In this document: positions 61,069 to 64,000 of the stretch, in pieces
How positions within the stretch are numbered: the first letter of the stretch is position 1
How the letters are laid out: each line of letters begins with the position of its first letter
Notes under the pieces: model-generated
What the model was told of the DNA's origin: nothing
Databases searched by the model: none
The model's input: only the letters and a program-made list of their open reading frames with translations
Assembly: GCA_037892935.1 (NCBI GenBank)
Contig: JAYXKI010000015.1
Coordinates: 1,116,001 to 1,180,000 of the forward strand
Origin: Phlebopus portentosus
Lineage: Eukaryota; Basidiomycota; Agaricomycetes; Boletales; Boletinellaceae
Direction of reading: 5' to 3'
Length of the DNA stretch: 64,000 nt
Translations under genes and position numbers: made by a program

Positions 61069-62365
61069 ATGTCACTCGACGCGTTGAAAGCAGAAATCGC
61101 CGGGAAGCGCAAGCTTACCGCAGACGAAGTGCCTCGGCCAACCAAGTACTTGCGACGTGGCGAGCTGGAGAAGCTGAAGGCTGAACAAGAGCGAAAGGAG
61201 AAGGAAGAAAAAGAGAAGCAAAAGCGCAAGCAGGAACAGAATGAAAGGGAAGTCGCTGAGGCTAAGGAGAGGATAAAAGTGAGTCCCTTGCACCGACTGT
61301 CTTCGCTACGAGAGTACTGAGGTGAAATTGGAGAACAGACTGCGCGAGCTTTCTCCAACTCACCAGTGCCAGAGTCTTCGGCTTCTGCGCGGAGCTCAGC
61401 TTCTCCTACACCCGAAACTAGTGGCTTTAACATCTCGAGTGAAGAGGCTATCAGGCGGTTACGAGCAAGGGTCAGCCTATCCGTCTGTTTGGCGAGAGCG
61501 ACAGAGAACGTCGTTTACGACTGCGAGCTCTGGAACTCATTGAGGAGAAAGGACACGATCGACACGGCGGACAGAACGACTTTAGGAAAGCATTGGAGAA
61601 TGTTGAGATCAAGGAACTTGAGGCGAAGGCGAAAGGAAAGGATGTAGACACGAAGAGCAAAGAAGAGGCAGACATATCTGGAGCCGCATTGATCGACCTC
61701 GAATTGATCAAGACGGATCCAGACAAGTTATATCCTCTGATTTATTATGCGTTGAAGAAGACTCTGAGGGAATGGGCGGAATATATGGACGAACGGCCTG
61801 AATATACCAAGCAGACAACACAGGGAAAGCTTGCCGCTGCGACGCAAGTTCAGTCGGCACAGTATCTTAAGCCTCTCTTCAAGAGTCTTCGGCAACGAGT
61901 AGGTGTCCATGTTCTTGGTCAGGATGACATTATACTTACAGCTCCGGCTCAGAATCTTCCCTCTGATGTGTTAGCTCGAGTAACGGAAATAGTCCACTAC
62001 ATGCAGAAACGTCAGTACCAAAAGGCTAACGACGCGTACTTGCGGCTGTCAATCGGGAATGCACCTTGGCCTATCGGAGTAACGATGGTTGGGTGAGTTG
62101 GATCCATCATATTTAGGGAAGTCCTGTATGTTCACCTGTTTTTGATTCTAGTATTCACGAACGATCTGCACGAGAGAAGATTTCGTCTGATCAGGTGGCG
62201 CATGTACTGAACGATGAAGTCAGCCGGAAGTACATCCAAAGTCTTAAACGGTATGTATGATACGAGCATGGTTTCTGAAAGACATATTGATATTTTATTC
62301 GTAGGTTACTCACTTTCTCTCAAACGAAGTATCCCCCGGAGGATCTTACCCAACTCATGGGATGA
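61069..62365 (+). CDS. PRP18: pre-mRNA splicing factor Prp18, with an apparent frame break
   Basis: Exons 61069..61278, 61339..62092, 62152..62250, 62305..62365; ~374 residues after allowing for one missing base. The N-terminal part is a Lys/Glu-rich helix, followed by the Prp4-like (PRP4/PRP18) motif [12 protein letters not shown] and [15 protein letters not shown]. These two segments lie in different frames. One extra G in the run at 61469-61471 would join them as in other Prp18 proteins, so a sequence error or a real frameshift lies there. The conserved Prp18 domain follows: [64 protein letters not shown]. The protein acts in the second step of splicing with Slu7. Confidence 0.92.
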
Positions 62366-62591
62366 TAAAGTACTCATCTTGTGTGCCTGTAGCCTGTACA
62401 TTAGTCATCGTGTCGGGAATTACCGGATCATAAATATTTGTTTTGTTTATGTTTTACGTTGTGCTGATCACGAACCCGTGACGAATGATGCCGGGAATGT
62501 CCGCCACCCGCCTCATAGAAACAACCATCTTTGCGTCCCCGTAGCCTGTATCATCCTGTATCACCACCAACAACTTTGTACATGAACGGCA

Positions 62592-64000
62592 ATGTTGGCA
62601 GCCCAGAGCCAACAGCATCAACACCGGCCGATACTCAGGCTCCGCGCGTCTGACATTGTGCGTGTCCATACGATCCTAGGTCTCCTCGCGTTCGGCTCGG
62701 CGTTTGTTCTAGGCTGCTTGTTTCACTATAAGAAAATTGTGAAGAATGGCATTTCAGGATATCCTCAGGAGTGGTTTCCTTCTGTATCCGCAACGTACGT
62801 TGTGTCTCTGGCGCATACGTGGATTTTTGGTCAAGTGACTTGAATGCAGGATCGGAGACTGGTATCCGGAACGCAGCGTCTTTCAGATACTTATTGCATT
62901 GAACTCTGGTGGGGGGGGTCTTCATCGTCGAGCATAGTGCTTAGTCTGATATGTCTCATGCCAGGCCCTCGTTTTGCGTTGGGTACATTGCAATATCTCG
63001 TCCAACGAACGCGCTCCTCTCTCGCGCTAGTAGTCTTCATTACTGGCATCATTCGTACCCTTTCTTGTGGTGGTTGGGTGTACATCACATCGACTGATCA
63101 CCATGACGTCCACGATGTTCTCATGATTACTTATATTTTGTGCAATATACCCTGGATGGTGGGTGGAATTGCTTGTACTCCAAAGGAGTGCGCACGACAA
63201 AGGCGAAGACGGTGAGTAAAGCCGGCCTCCTAGTAGGTGATCATTCTAAAGGTGCCCAAGGATTACCCTTGCCTCAATGTATGTTCTCCCGTCTGTTCCG
63301 GATGCTGGCCTTTTGAGCCGAGATCGTTCACAGATTCTTTGGATCAATCGTTCCTATGATATATTTCTTTATTCAACACAAGGTTCACCGGATTGCTGGA
63401 GGTATATAAACGGCTACCTGTATCCTCCGAGACATGCTGACTATGCATCACAGCGTATACACACTACTCTTTCTTCGAATGGGGACTCATCATTACAGAC
63501 ATTCTTTATGACTCCGTGACAGAACTAACTTTTGCGGAAGCAAATCTTGAGGTAACGTCCGCATTTCGACCGACAAAGCTTTGCCCTCTAAACTGAATCT
63601 ACAAAGATTACCATTGGCGCCAGCAGCCACATGGACCTCCACACCGCAGATCAACCGTATGTAAAGCGTCATGTATAACAATGGAATTAAATGAACTAAT
63701 TATACCTTGCGCAAGTAACATTGAACATAAGTTGCAAAGTTCCAAAGCAGTAGAGAATAGCTCATCTACTGAGCTGAAAAGTCTTGTCAACGATGACAAC
63801 AAAAAATCAAACACTGAGGACTCGCCACCACCGGCTCAAAATATTCTGAGCCGTATCAGTCTCTTCTTCAGTGCACTCCGAAGCCATAGGGGTGTGCTTT
63901 CCTTTGTCGTAGACCTATATCTGGGTAGGTGACTCTTCATCGAGCCTGTTACAAATCTATCTGAAGTACATCCACCTAGCATTCATATTCTGGACCATCT
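62592..64000 (+). CDS. CWH43: Cwh43/PGAP2-related protein, 3'-partial
   Basis: Exons 62592..62794, 62850..62908, 62965..63211, 63334..63401, 63454..63551, 63607..63656, 63716..63924, 63980..64000 and onward; the gene is cut by the window end. Phases agree at all junctions. The N-terminal half is a Frag1/DRAM/Sfk1-type membrane domain: LGCLFHYKKIVKNGISGYP, EWFPSVSATIGDWYPER, ALNSGPRFAL, RTLSCGGWVYITSTDHHDVH and AYTHYSFFEWGLIITD. The following DLYLAFIFW starts the second part of Cwh43. This protein acts in the ER on GPI-anchor lipid remodelling towards ceramide and in wall integrity. A competing ATG at 62583 opens a different frame that stops after 23 codons. The one at 62592 continues into the family sequence. 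Confidence 0.9.

Overview
The window is nuclear DNA from a filamentous basidiomycete, most likely an Agaricomycete. Genes are split by many short introns (mostly 44-100 nt) with CTRAY-like branch sites. Genes lie close together on both strands. The left end carries NACHT-WD40 STAND receptors of the kind expanded in mushrooms. The species cannot be named from the sequence. Exon coordinates come from reading splice sites and reading frames by eye. Where a family is recognised, phase and conserved motifs agree across the junctions.

Left part (1-21.6 kb): three tandem plus-strand genes encode large NLR-like proteins (C2 domain, helical linker, NACHT ATPase, 14 WD40 blades, conserved Trp-rich tail). 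The first lacks its 5' end at the window edge. Copies 2 and 3 lie in a direct tandem duplication of about 6.6 kb. Its left unit ends with a decayed copy of the 3' end of the neighbouring CRIB-domain gene, whose full version lies at 19.1-21.6 kb. This fixes both the boundaries and the origin of the duplication.

Middle part (24-51.7 kb): a compact housekeeping block holds DBP2-like RNA helicase (with an unusually long intron), a Ras/Rap-class GTPase, an SR-type cyclophilin, eIF4B, a small family of secreted GPI-type proteins (one intact, two relics), an ADAL-type AMP deaminase, an unknown protein, UBA4, COX10, a ZNF830-like protein, TIM13, a DNAJC21/JJJ1 co-chaperone, RFT1 and RRP41. Several pairs are divergent with only 100-320 bp between start codons.

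Right part (51.8-64 kb): an unresolved minus-strand gene, a homeodomain transcription factor with a long 5' region, U1-70K, COX12, PRP18 and the 5' part of CWH43, cut by the window end. U1-70K and PRP18 each show one apparent one-base frame break in a short G run. Both genes are otherwise intact and normally essential, so sequencing error is the simplest explanation.

Unusual splicing recurs: probable GC-AG introns in three genes, first coding exons that are only the ATG (DBP2, RRP41) or 7 nt (homeodomain gene), and internal exons of 8, 18 and 26 nt. No CRISPR array, rRNA, tRNA or intact transposon was recognised.
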